Source of the DNA: Taudactylus pleione
Taxonomy: Eukaryota > Chordata > Amphibia > Anura > Myobatrachidae
Assembly (NCBI GenBank): GCA_031769625.1
Contig: JAUIMM010000739.1
Coordinates: 434,001-498,000 of the forward strand
Reading direction: 5' to 3'
Length of the DNA stretch: 64,000 bases
Positions 55,115-64,000 of the stretch are shown here, in pieces. Below the pieces are notes generated by a model. It saw only the letters and a list, made by a program, of their open reading frames with translations. It was not told the DNA's origin and ran no database searches. Each line of letters opens with the position of its first letter. Position 1 is the stretch's first letter. The position numbers and the translations under genes are program-made.

Positions 55115-56137
55115 CTGTGCGAGTATAACTGTGCGAGTTTAACTTTTTTTTTTTAATAATGTTTAATTCTTATAACTAGTTTGTAGAAACAGGAAGAAAT
55201 CAGTGAAATCATTTCAGAAATGTGCAAGTGTAACTGTGAGAGTGTAACTGTGAGTGTGTAACTTTGCTAGTGTAACTTTGTGAGAGTGTAACTGTATGAG
55301 TGTAACTGTGTGGGTGTGCGGGTGTAACTGAGAGTTTAACTATGTGAGTGTAACTGAGTGTGTAAATGTGCGAGTTTAACTGTGCGAGTGTAACTGTGTG
55401 AGTGTGTAACTGTGCGAGAGTAATTGTGCGAGTTTAACTGTGCGAGTGTAACTGTGTGAGTGTGTAACTGTGCGAGTTTAACCATGTGAGTGTAACTGTG
55501 CGAGTTTAACTGTGCAAGTGTAACTGTGCGAGTTTAACCATGCAAGTTTAACTGTGCGAGTGTAACTGTGTGAGTGTGTAACTGTGCGAGTGTAACTGTG
55601 CGAGTTTACCATGGGAGTTTAACTGTGCGAGTGTAACTGTGTGAGTGTGTAACTGTGCAAGTATAACTGTGCGAGTTTAACTGTGCGAGTGTAACTGTGT
55701 GAGTGTGTAACTGTGCAAGTGTAACTGTGCGAGTTTACCATGGGAGTGTAACTGTGCGAGTGTAACTGTGTGAGTGTGTAACTGTGCGAGTGTAACTGTG
55801 CGAGTGTAACTGTGTGAGCGTGTAACTGTGCGAGTATAACTGCGAGTTTAACTGTGCGAGTGTAACTGTGCGAGTGTGTAACTGTGCGAGTTTAACTGTG
55901 TGAGTGTGTAACTGTGCGAGTATAACTGTGTGAGTGTGTAACTGTGCGAGTGTGTAACTGTGTGACTATAACTGTGCGAGTGTGTAACTGTGCGAGTGTA
56001 ACTGTGTGACTGTGTGAGCCTGTAACTGTGCGAGTGGAACTGTGTGAGTGTGTAACTGTGCGAGTGTAACTGTGTGACTGTGTGAGCGTGTAACTGTGCG
56101 AGTGGAACTGTGTGAGTGTGTAACTGTGAGTGTGTTC
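55115..56137. repeat. Minisatellite, 14-18-bp units
   Basis: The variable unit is built on GTGTAACTGTGCGAGT and TTTAACTGTGTGAG. The minus-strand frame with HSYTRTVTHS is a repeat artefact. Confidence 0.9.
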
Positions 56138-56564
56138 TGTCACCTTAGGTCATAGATACTAAGCACAGATCATCACTGTCCTATGTTTGTCAGTAAATTA
56201 GTGAGGAAATCACAATTTCATCAAAGAGATCAGTGAGCAGGAAGGGAAATGTGATAACATCTGCCGGGGTTTTCACTGGGTTTTTCTGCTTTACATAACT
56301 GAGAAACAAGTAGACATGTAAATGAATGTTACAGTTGTTTCCTATGCTGGGAGATTCCTCAGCATTCTACGAATTGATTCAGCTAAACCTTAATATAAAA
56401 TAGTTTTATACAGTGATACTGGGCCTAATTCCGTTAAGTGTGTTAGTATCTGCATAATGCACCTCAGAGCGATCACAGGCTGTGACCGTGTGACCGCGCT
56501 CCACCAGGCATTTCCATCCACTGACATGGTGGTCCCTGAGTAACCAGAGTGGGCTTACTTCTCC
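56138..56564. other. No gene seen
   Basis: Ordinary sequence. A GGGCCTAATTCCGTTAAG start at about 56421 resembles a degenerate TIR terminus. Confidence 0.45.
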
Positions 56565-57185
56565 TCTCCTAGGGATTCCCTCTCACCGCCAGTAACCGCC
56601 TGTTACTGACTCCTCCCTGCTGTGCAGTGGGCGGATACTTTGCTTCCACCACCCGCCTCCTACGACGGCACTTGGAACCGCTTACTTCCACCCAGGCTTC
56701 CACACTGGCACCTGGAACCACTTCTCTCAGGCTCAGCACATGGAGCCGCCTACTTCTGGGTACATATGGGCACGCTGCTGCTACAACACTTTCTAGGTAG
56801 TGTCGGCTGATTCTCACTGGTCCCTCACCATGTACCAGTTTCTGCACAGGGTAGCTGGCAGAGGGCTGTAGCTTAGAGACACTGGGCTCAATCCAGAACA
56901 GTCGAAGAACGGAATAGCGTTTTGCGCTATTCTGATGGTCGCAGCAGATGCAGCGTCTTAAAGACAAGATGTTTATTCCACAATTCTCCTTGCTGAAGGT
57001 GCTCAGCATACAGATGTTACAGAAGTACAGTCCTTCCTGATGTTCTAAGGATACACACTGTGACACAGTTAGGTTAGGGGGTCCCTCTCCTGGGTAGAGG
57101 ACTCCTTCCTTACACACACACACAGCAGCAGGGAAGCAGCACACCAGTCTGGATGCAAGTACAAGCTGGTCGGCGCCAGTCTTTA
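56565..57185. repeat. Unclassified dispersed repeat, copy 1 (possibly LTR-derived)
   Basis: The order of blocks CCGCCAGTAACCGCCTGTTACTG, GCACCTGGAACC, GTGTCGGCTG and AACGGAATAGCGTTTTG is repeated at 62380-62780. A CTTTATTGTACA at about 57180 reads AATAAAG on the minus strand, so it may be the polyadenylation region of a minus-oriented LTR. Open frames of up to 215 residues on the minus strand show no domain. Confidence 0.55.
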
Positions 57186-58189
57186 TTGTACAATGACAGA
57201 AACATAAAGAAAACATAAACGTAAATCCTAGCCCTGTCGGGGCACTAACTTCACAGGTAGTTCCCTCACTACCAGAACCTGGCAGGGCCTAATGCCCTCG
57301 CCAGCAACAAAGCACAGCACAGTACTCACAGATAGGTTTTTCAAGTATCTCTGAGCAAACTCCCTGTCTGCTCTCCCAGGTGAGACAATCAGCCCTAAAC
57401 AAACTAGGCTTATATTGGCCACTCTCAGGTGGAAAACTAACAAGCCTGATACCAGGCTGCAAGAACCAAAACCTGGAGTGGCCGTGGGTGGAGCCCTCCC
57501 TCTCCTCTCACCCACAACCCCCAGGTCCCAAACCGGCTTTTCAAAAAACCGAAACTCAAGCCTGCTACACTGCAGACTTTCTCCTGGGGGTTTAAAACAC
57601 AAAAGACAGGAATCTGGGACAAATGTACCTGCCACAGACCACTTTACCAGTGATCCTATCACAACACACACAATCAGGCATGCAGGCCCTCTTTTTATCT
57701 GGTTCCAATACACAAAATCAAGCTGGACCAGGCTTGCCTACCATCCCGATAATCGGGTACAGCTCCCGGCCCCCTGGAATGACAGGCAAACCTCCTGGCA
57801 GCTGCCGACCCCCCCCCCCGCAAGTTGCCGTTAACCCCCGCTGCGAGGGCAGCCAGTGATGCGATTCTCGGCATCGTGTAGCGGGGGCAGGGCCAAAATG
57901 ACGCGGTTGCGTGACCACACCCCCGTGACGCCTACAAACGCCAGGCACCCGTCCAGACAGGCCCCCTTTTCTGGCCACGCCCCCTGCTGCCCTGCCGATC
58001 TGGCTGCTCGCTCCCGGAAGGAGCAGCCAGAAAGTCGACAACTATGAGCTGGACAGATGGACAGAAAACTGCCGCACAGGTGCTGGCAAGTCTGGAGTGG
58101 GGGGATAATTCCCTCCAAAACGTGACTTCCAGGATTCTGCTGGGGGACCTTATTAATAGTCGTGCGTATGCACAGACTCCTCCGATTCT
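57186..58189. other. No gene seen
   Basis: C-rich sequence with overlapping open frames on both strands and no recognisable domain. It may belong to the same retroelement as the repeat to its left, but no evidence fixes this. Confidence 0.4.
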
Positions 58190-58752
58190 GGACCTGATTC
58201 AGACCGCCTGCTAGATGCGTTCGCACGCAGCCGTCACCCGCCAAAGTATGAAAATCCTGTGATTGCACGCCAAGACATTAGCACACCCACTATGTCTTGT
58301 ATTTAGACGCCCACCAGCCTGTATTTAGATGCGCACTTTCCCTTAATAATACACGTCATCTCCAGGAAGCGTATTCAACAATCAGTAACATCGGCTGACA
58401 TCGGACCCATACGCAGCACTTGTGGCTGACCATACTGCGAGTGCTGCTGTGTGACGTGTACGCAGACGATGAGTCTTAATTATGCATGCCCCTGAAATGG
58501 CGTTAAGACGCACAGACATGCCTGCGTTCGCACCACCACACCCCCGTTTCCATCGACCATCCCCTGTTACCACTCACAAACGGCTCGTCCTGTCACTCAT
58601 TCTAGCGAGGCGGCTATGTGCAGCATGCGAGCGCTTCCCAATCGCGTAGACTGGTTCGTGCATGCGCACTGCCTCTTATAATCATGCGCACATTGCAATC
58701 ATCGGCAGGATACGTGTGAACGCAGCCTAGCGAGCGGGTCTGAATCAGGCCC
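58190..58752. mobile_element. Short TIR element, subfamily C-like
   Basis: The termini are GGACCTGATTCAG and CTGAATCAGGCCC (58740-58752). The flanking triplets TCT and TCA differ by one base. The interior includes GAGTGACAGGACGAGCCG on the minus strand and CpG-rich blocks. Confidence 0.75.
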
Positions 58753-59416
58753 TCAGTCCGATCTCCTGCACCAGGTACAAGGCTGGTAGTGATGATGGCT
58801 TCAAGCTGATGGAAGGGGGTGGCACGATGGCGTAGATGCATCTGACCTTTAATGCAGGAGGTCTATTCTAATTTCTTTACATGACAATTGTGGTCTCTTC
58901 ACGTGCAGCTTTGTATCAGGCCCCCTGTGGGTTATTAGGTGTAAGAAGTAATAATGGACATTTCAGCATCATACATGCAGAAAGAATCCCTTATGTACAC
59001 GTAACATACCACACAATGCTCAGACCTCCTCTGCATTATCTGCACCGACAGCGATGGCCGTTCTGCGTGCTCCTAGCGCCCTCTTCTGCATGGTAATGGG
59101 TATTGAAGGAATAATAAAAGGGATCTTGTAACTTTCATACATCAGTTCTACAACCTCAGCAAGTGGGAGCTGCCATAGTTGTGCCTCCTCTGAGGGGTGT
59201 TATTATGCTTGTCTACCAATATATAACAATAATGCTTCTATCACCATATGTACACAGTAATCAGGGAAAATACTGCTGACTTGGGCTATGGAACAAACTT
59301 TTATAGAAGTATGGTCGCAATCAGCGAGACAATACAGAAATATTTTCTGTATAAATCTTATATATAGAATTTGCTTAGTCCCTTTGTCCAGAACGCTCTT
59401 TGAATTTCTCAAAGAC
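58753..59416. other. No gene supported
   Basis: A short frame with a fair start context at 59052 (MAVLRAPSALFC, followed by a possible donor GTAATG) is too short to support. The remainder is AT-rich. Confidence 0.45.
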
Positions 59417-59419
59417 TAA

Positions 59420-59613
59420 GGGGTCTATTTACTAAGCAGTGTTAGGGGACAGAGTGAAAAGTGATAAGAAAGTGATAAGGTGCCAGCCAATCAGCTCCCA
59501 ACTATCATTTTTCACACAGCCTGTGAGGTGAGTTGGGAGATGATTGGCTGGCACCTTATCACTTTCTTATCACTTTCACTCTATCTCCTAACACTGCTTA
59601 GTAAATAGACCCC
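59420..59613. mobile_element. Palindromic MITE, 194 bp, TAA target
   Basis: GGGGTCTATTTACTAAGC at the left and GCTTAGTAAATAGACCCC at the right are exact complements. TAA flanks both sides (59417-59419 and 59614-59616). The arms remain complementary inward (AGTGATAAGAAAGTGATAAG facing CTTATCACTTTCTTATCACT). TAA duplications fit PIF/Harbinger. Confidence 0.95.
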
Positions 59614-60445
59614 TAAGTATGATATTAATGTGATTCTTTTGCGATCAGAAATAAGTCACAGAATTTGGAATAAAACTGTATAAAATTGGATGAAAAGAAA
59701 AAGATAAAAACCATAATAAATGCTTTGGTATAGATAACCTGAAACTGACAAGAAAACTACCAGAACACAGAGCCGGCACAGTGACCCGGGGGACGCGGGA
59801 TAGGGGTGACCGCCGCCGGATGCTGTTCTCACGCACTACTGGTGGTCTGTGCTCTCACATGGACCCGGCGCCCTAGCCATGTGCGCACACTGTTTACCTT
59901 CTGCCCAGATCGGCTCCTGATTGGCCGCCTGGCTGCGTGACGTAACTATTACATAATGAGGGAGGGTGCGCGGGCGGCACAACACGTGAGGCTGATGCCG
60001 TAGGGGGCGCTCTTCCCTCACCTACTTTCTCCAACACGTTGATTCCAGGCTCGCAACTCCCAGCCAATCAGCAGCAGGTTTGCACCTCGAAACGCCTCTT
60101 TTCTCTGCTTTCCACAAGAGCTGCCGGCAGCCGCTGATTGGCTGGCGGCTGGGAGATGGTGAGGCGCAGTAACAGTGCATTATTATTTGTATCTATAGGG
60201 GCTCAGCTTGCAATACCCCCTGGAAACGGTCCATTTTCCTTCAGAGGCCATAGCCAAATATATCAACACGTTGATTCCAGGCTCGCAACTCCCAGCCAAT
60301 CACCAGCGGGGTTTGCGTCTCAAAAGCAATGATTCTTTTCTCTGCTTTCCACAAGAGCTGCCGGCCACAGGCATATTAGTATATTCATATAGTATATATA
60401 TGTACATGCACATATATATATATATTTATATATATATATATATAT
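59614..60445. other. CpG-rich stretch with CCAAT boxes; no gene found
   Basis: Between about 59790 and 60150 the sequence is CpG-rich. It contains CCAAT motifs (inverted at 59920, direct at 60065, inverted at 60137), a CRE-like TGACGTAA (59938-59945) and an E-box CACGTG (59983-59988). A 60-100 bp segment around 60040-60125 (GATTCCAGGCTCGCAACTCC, CTCTGCTTTCCACAAGAGCT) is repeated at 60265-60365. A (TA)n run closes the stretch. It may be a promoter or CpG island of a gene outside what can be recognised. Confidence 0.4.
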
Positions 60446-60626
60446 AAATCACAGGGGCTCTGCACTCACCATAATAACTAATAATAATAATAATACACAT
60501 AATAAACAGTGGGGTTTTGGTTCATGAATTGATCAATGCATTTAAGCTTGCAGCCCATCGTCACGGGACCCCACTTTACTGCAAGTCCCTACTCTATTGC
60601 TCAGGATTATAACATGGACATAGCCA
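60446..60626. repeat. Direct repeat, copy 1
   Basis: AAATCACAGGGGCTCTGCAC to GGACATAGCCA occurs again at 60836-61015 in the same orientation with few changes, mainly in the ATAATA count. Confidence 0.9.
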
Positions 60627-60835
60627 AGCACACCTGTTGCAAAGCACCTAGGAAAACAGCTGACACAAGTTAGATAACTAGTTAATAGGGGTGCATGAGA
60701 AAATGTGATCACAAAAATTATTAATTATAAAAATTAATCATAATAAACAAAAGGCACTAATCCACGGCACTCACCATTCCTAGATTTGGGGTGCAACATT
60801 GTATGTGACCACATTGTTTAAATAGAAATCACAGG

Positions 60836-61015
60836 GGCTCTGCACTCACCATAATAACTAATAATAATAATAATAATAATAATAAACATAATACACAGTG
60901 GGGTTTTGGTTCATGAATTGATCAATGCATTTAAGCTTGCAGCCCATCGTCACGGGACCCCACTTTAGTGCAAGTCCCTACTCTATTGCTCAGGATTATA
61001 ACATGGACATAGCCA
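60836..61015. repeat. Direct repeat, copy 2
   Basis: This matches 60446-60626. Text following copy 1 (AAGCACACCTG) reappears about 80 bp beyond copy 2 (61098), so copy 1 has lost about 80 bp relative to copy 2. Confidence 0.9.
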
Positions 61016-61501
61016 TCACATTAGTGTTAGACTCAGGGTCTGCTATCAAGGTTTAAAGCTCACAGCAGCTTTGCTTTTAAATGTGAGACAGTTACCAAGC
61101 ACACCTGTATTTCGGACAGTCACGGTTAGACAGTACAGTTCACTCTACAAATATTCGTCCAGCATGAAAGATTGGCCTTTAAAATGCAGCAGGATGAGCA
61201 CAATGTGAGGCACAGTGCTTTATCTTCCCGTATGTGGCCTGTGCATCTCTATAATGTGCCCTTTGCGCTCGTCTACACTGTCGCACATGCCTGGCTGTGG
61301 ATAACGCTGTGATGAGGTCATTGTTGATGGTATCTGATGAGCAAGTCTGGGAAATAACAGAAGTATTTGCTTACGGAAAGAATTTCTAAGTGTGGATTGT
61401 AAACTATTGCAGATATGCCACAGTCCCCTGTGTTAGGTGTTGCTGTACCTGTTTGAAAACAAGGGGCGGGCTGTGATGGGAAAAGGCTGTTCAAAAACTC
61501 A
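61016..61501. other. No gene seen
   Basis: Ordinary sequence between a direct repeat and a TIR element, with no transposase N-terminus recognisable. Confidence 0.5.
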
Positions 61502-61799
61502 CGGCCTGATTCACTACCGTTCGCAACTGTGACTACTCACGCAATCGGCCGATTGTTGCGTACTGCGCATGCCACTGCGTGCGCCGAGCCAGCCGCTGCG
61601 ATCTCAGTGACTAAGCAGAGTGATTGACAGGAAGCACCGATTGGGGGTGGTGACATGGGGGGGGGTCGGGGAAATGCAGATGTGCCAAAGCATTTGAATG
61701 CCGTTGCAGGGGCGTGCCTAAATTATCCACTACGATGCCGTACGCAGCTTGAGGTCTCATAGCGTGCGCTGAGGTTAGCAAATTGCTGGGTAAGGTCAG
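61502..61799. mobile_element. Subfamily C TIR element next to the Tc1/mariner remnant
   Basis: The left end is CGGCCTGATTCAC. The interior has GATTGACAGGAAGCACCGAT near 61621. The right end is degenerate (TTGCTGGGTAAGGTC near 61785-61799). It directly abuts transposase coding sequence, so it marks the break in that gene. Confidence 0.65.
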
Positions 61800-62328
61800 A
61801 ACTTGTGTAAGTGTGCGTGAGGCTGAGACCATTCATGTGTGGGGTTACTTCTCAGCCAAGGGAGTGGGCTCACTCACATCTTTGCCTAAGAACACAGCCA
61901 TGGATAAAGAATGGTACCAAAACATCCTCCAAGAGCAACTTCTCCCAACCATCCAAGAACAGTTTGGTGAGGAACAATGCCTTTTCCAGCATGATGGAGC
62001 ACCTTGCCATAAGGCAAAAGTGATCACTAAGTGGCTTGGGGAACAAAACATCGAAATTCTGGGTCCATGGCCAGGAAACTCCCCAGACCTTAATCCCATT
62101 GAGAACTTGTGGTCAATCCTCAAGAGGCGGGTGTACAAACAAAACCCCACAAATTCTGACAAACTCCAAGCATTGATTAGGCAAGAATGGATGGCCATCA
62201 GTCAGTATGTGGCCCAGAAGGTGACAGCATGCCAGGGCGGATTGCAGAGGTCGTGTAAAAGAAGGGTCAACACTGCAAATATCGTCTCTTTCCATAAACT
62301 TAATGTAATTGTCAATAAAAACCTTTGA
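61800..62328 (+). pseudogene. Tc1/mariner transposase, C-terminal catalytic part (DD35E)
   Basis: This is the catalytic half of a cut-and-paste transposase: HVWGYFSAKGVGSLTSLPKN, then CLFQHDGAPCHKAK with the second catalytic aspartate near 61992, then NSPDLNPIENLWSILKRRVY with the glutamate near 62100. Thirty-five residues separate that aspartate and the glutamate (DD35E), one more than classical Tc1 (34). The first catalytic aspartate and the DNA-binding HTH domains are missing: the frame is cut upstream by a TIR element at 61502-61799. The end of the frame, KLNVIVNKNL, is followed by AATAAAAACCTTTGATAC. The DD35E spacing recalls the Traveler group, but family assignment needs a search. Confidence 0.8.
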
Positions 62329-62339
62329 TACTTATTGTG

Positions 62340-62960
62340 ACCGGACGCCTTTCACCTAGGCTGGCCCTGGTCACGGGTTAGCGCTTTTGGACTCCCATTC
62401 ACCGTCAGTGACTGCCTGTCACTGACTCCGCCCACTGCGCCGTGGGCGTGTAACGATGCTGCCACCACCAAACTCTACCTTCGGCGTTTGGAACCGCTTT
62501 TTGCGTTACAATCAGGCTCCTGCCTCGGCACCTGGAACCGCTTCTGCTGCGTATGCGTTGACCAACTGTGGACACACCTCCTGTTTGGTGTCGGCTGTTC
62601 CCACCTGATCCCTCGCAATGGACCAGGTCTGCACGGTAGCTTGGTAGAGGGCTTGAACTTGGAGACACGGAGCTCTTACCCAGAACAGCAGGAGAACGGA
62701 ATAGCGTTTTGGCGCAATTCTGTTGGTCGCAGGATTGAGTCAATTGAAGTAAAGGCAAACGGTGTTTATTTGCTCAATGTCTTAAAAAAGACCCTCCCTT
62801 TCTGTCTGAAGGGGATATCACACAGAAATCAAACAGCAATTCTCCACAAAGGATTGTCAAAGATGTACAATATTACTAGACACGAAGCCTTCTTTTATGC
62901 CAACACAATGCACATTACCACAGGGGGTAAGCCCGTCCTGTGTTCCTTCTAGCCAATCAG
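62340..62960. repeat. Unclassified dispersed repeat, copy 2
   Basis: It matches 56565-57185 in block order and orientation (CGTCAGTGACTGCCTGTCACTG, CACCTGGAACCGCTTCTGC, AACGGAATAGCGTTTTGGCG). The two copies have diverged clearly. No domain is found in the open frames. Confidence 0.55.
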
Positions 62961-63072
62961 GTTATCTCACAAAACATAAATAAATACGTCTTACATTTCA
63001 CAGAATTTAAATCAATTTCCTTGATACCACCCAAAATCATTTGGTTTCCTAAGCACGAACTGAGTTAGCATA

Positions 63073-64000
63073 CAGTCAGGTCCATAAATATTGGGACATT
63101 GACAGAATTTTCATATTTTGGCCTCTATTCACCACCACAATGGCTTTGAAATGAAACAAACAAGATGTGCTTTAACTGCAGACTTTCAGATTTAATTTGA
63201 GGGTAATTACATCCAAATCAGGTGAACGGTGTAGGAATTACAACGGTTTCTATATGTGCCTCCCACTTTTTAAGGGGCCAAAAGTAATGGGACAAACTAA
63301 ACAATCCTAAATCTAACTTTCACTTTTTAATACTTTGTTGCAAATCCTTTGCAGGCAATTACAGCCTGAAGTCTGGAACACATAGACATCACCAGACGCT
63401 GGGTTTCATCCCTGGTGATGCTCTGCCAGGCCTCTACTGCAAATGTCTTCAGTTCCTGCTTGTTCTTGGGGCATTTTCCCTCCAGTTTTATCTTCATCAA
63501 GTGAAATGCATGCTCAATCGGATTCAGGTCAGGGGATTGACTTGGCCATTGCATAACATTCCACTTTTTAACCTTAAAAAACTCTTCTGTTGCTTTTGCA
63601 GTATGCTTTGGGTCATTGTCCATCTGCACTGTGAAGCGCCGTCCAATGAGTTCTGAAGCATTTGACTGAATATGAGCATATAATATTGCCCAAAACACTT
63701 CAGAATTAATTCTGCTGCTTTTGTCAGCAGTCACATCATCAATAAATACAAGGGAACCAGTTCCCTTGGCAGCCATACATGCCCACGCCATGACACTACC
63801 ACCACCATGCTTCACTGATGAGGTGGAATGTTTTGGATCATGAGCAGTTCCTTTCCTTCTCTTCTCTTCCCATCACTCTGGTACAAGTTGATCTTTGTCT
63901 CATCTGTCCATAGGATGTTGTTCCTGAACTGTAATGGCTTTTTTAGATGTTGTTTGGCAAACTCTAATCTGGTCTTCCTGTTTTTGTGGCTCACCAATGG
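63073..64000 (-). mobile_element. Tc1-like transposon, runs off the window
   Basis: The terminus CAGTCAGGTCCATAAATATT begins at 63073 after a TA dinucleotide (63071-63072), the Tc1/mariner target. Transposase lies inside on the minus strand. The other terminus is beyond 64000. Confidence 0.85.
63327..63997 (-). pseudogene. Tc1-like transposase (DD34E), one frameshift
   Basis: The upstream part (63997-63812) contains VSHKNRKTRLEFAKQH and NNILWTDETKINLYQSDGK, with the first catalytic aspartate in WTDETK. A frame change near 63855-63845 (GAAAGGAACTGCTC) shifts to the downstream frame (63815-63327): KHGGGSVMAWACMAAKGTGS, the second aspartate in QMDNDPKHTAKA and the glutamate in QSPDLNPIEHAFHLM. 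The residue spacing between those last two is 34, the Tc1 norm. The frame ends KGFATKY at TAA. The N-terminal HTH domains lie beyond the window. Apart from the frameshift the catalytic region looks well preserved, so the copy is comparatively young. Confidence 0.9.

Noticed and set aside
56569..57834. Overlapping frames of 139-215 residues at 56.6-57.8 kb
   Set aside because: They overlap on both strands, lie in a dispersed repeat and show no conserved motif; the diverged second copy does not preserve them.
59052..59130. Short frame MAVLRAPSALFC with a possible GTAATG donor
   Set aside because: Too short, with a weak donor and no second exon; not distinguishable from chance.

Overview
The window looks like non-genic sequence from a large animal genome, most likely an amphibian (anuran). 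No bacterial-style operon, tRNA, rRNA or recognisable conserved host gene was found. The content is transposable elements, many nested, plus at least a dozen tandem arrays that together cover roughly 40% of the 64 kb. The anuran assignment is an inference from the mixture: gamma/epsilon-like endogenous retrovirus, Ty3/gypsy, a Penelope-like element with a GIY-YIG domain, an L1/Tx1-type LINE, Tc1/mariner copies, many short TIR elements with 3-bp target duplications (PIF/Harbinger-like) and one hAT-like MITE.

Layout. 1-2960: 5'-cut endogenous retrovirus on + (gag, protease, RT, RNase H) with several in-frame stops and a frame change. 3166-6520: decayed Ty3/gypsy element on - (protease, RT, RNase H, integrase), split by one MITE and followed by another. 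7000-10430: repeat fragments and short TIR elements. 10435-21830: 11.4 kb of three abutting minisatellites (32-, 45- and 44-bp units). 22050-23360: 78-bp and 21-bp arrays. 23360-28870: repeat debris, short TIR elements including a 947-bp head-to-head dimer, and small exon-like fragments. 28873-40452: a composite of two copies of one repeat family; copy A holds a 5.7-kb 26-bp-unit array, while copy B has only about two such units and carries a truncated Penelope-like element.

40820-45705 holds the most gene-like content: two divergently oriented, spliced Myb/SANT-like genes (one on -, one on +) separated by about 400 bp that contain a TATA box. In both, exon junctions, splice signals and codon phase agree. 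The second exon of the - gene is largely a 36-bp (12-codon) proline-rich minisatellite; the + gene is decayed (a frame change and two stops). 45735-47212 is a 28-bp array.

48600-52470: stacked MITEs and an L1-like LINE whose RT is split by a 29-bp array and by a MITE. 52540-56140: CCCTAA-rich and other minisatellites, one invaded by a 236-bp hAT-like element with an 8-bp duplication. 56140-64000: unclassified repeats in two copies, MITEs, a CpG-rich CCAAT-box region near 59.9 kb, a Tc1/mariner transposase remnant with DD35E spacing on +, and a second Tc1 element (DD34E, frameshifted) on - that runs off the window.

Family names rest on motifs read by eye; no database comparison was possible. 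Array copy numbers are length divided by unit size.
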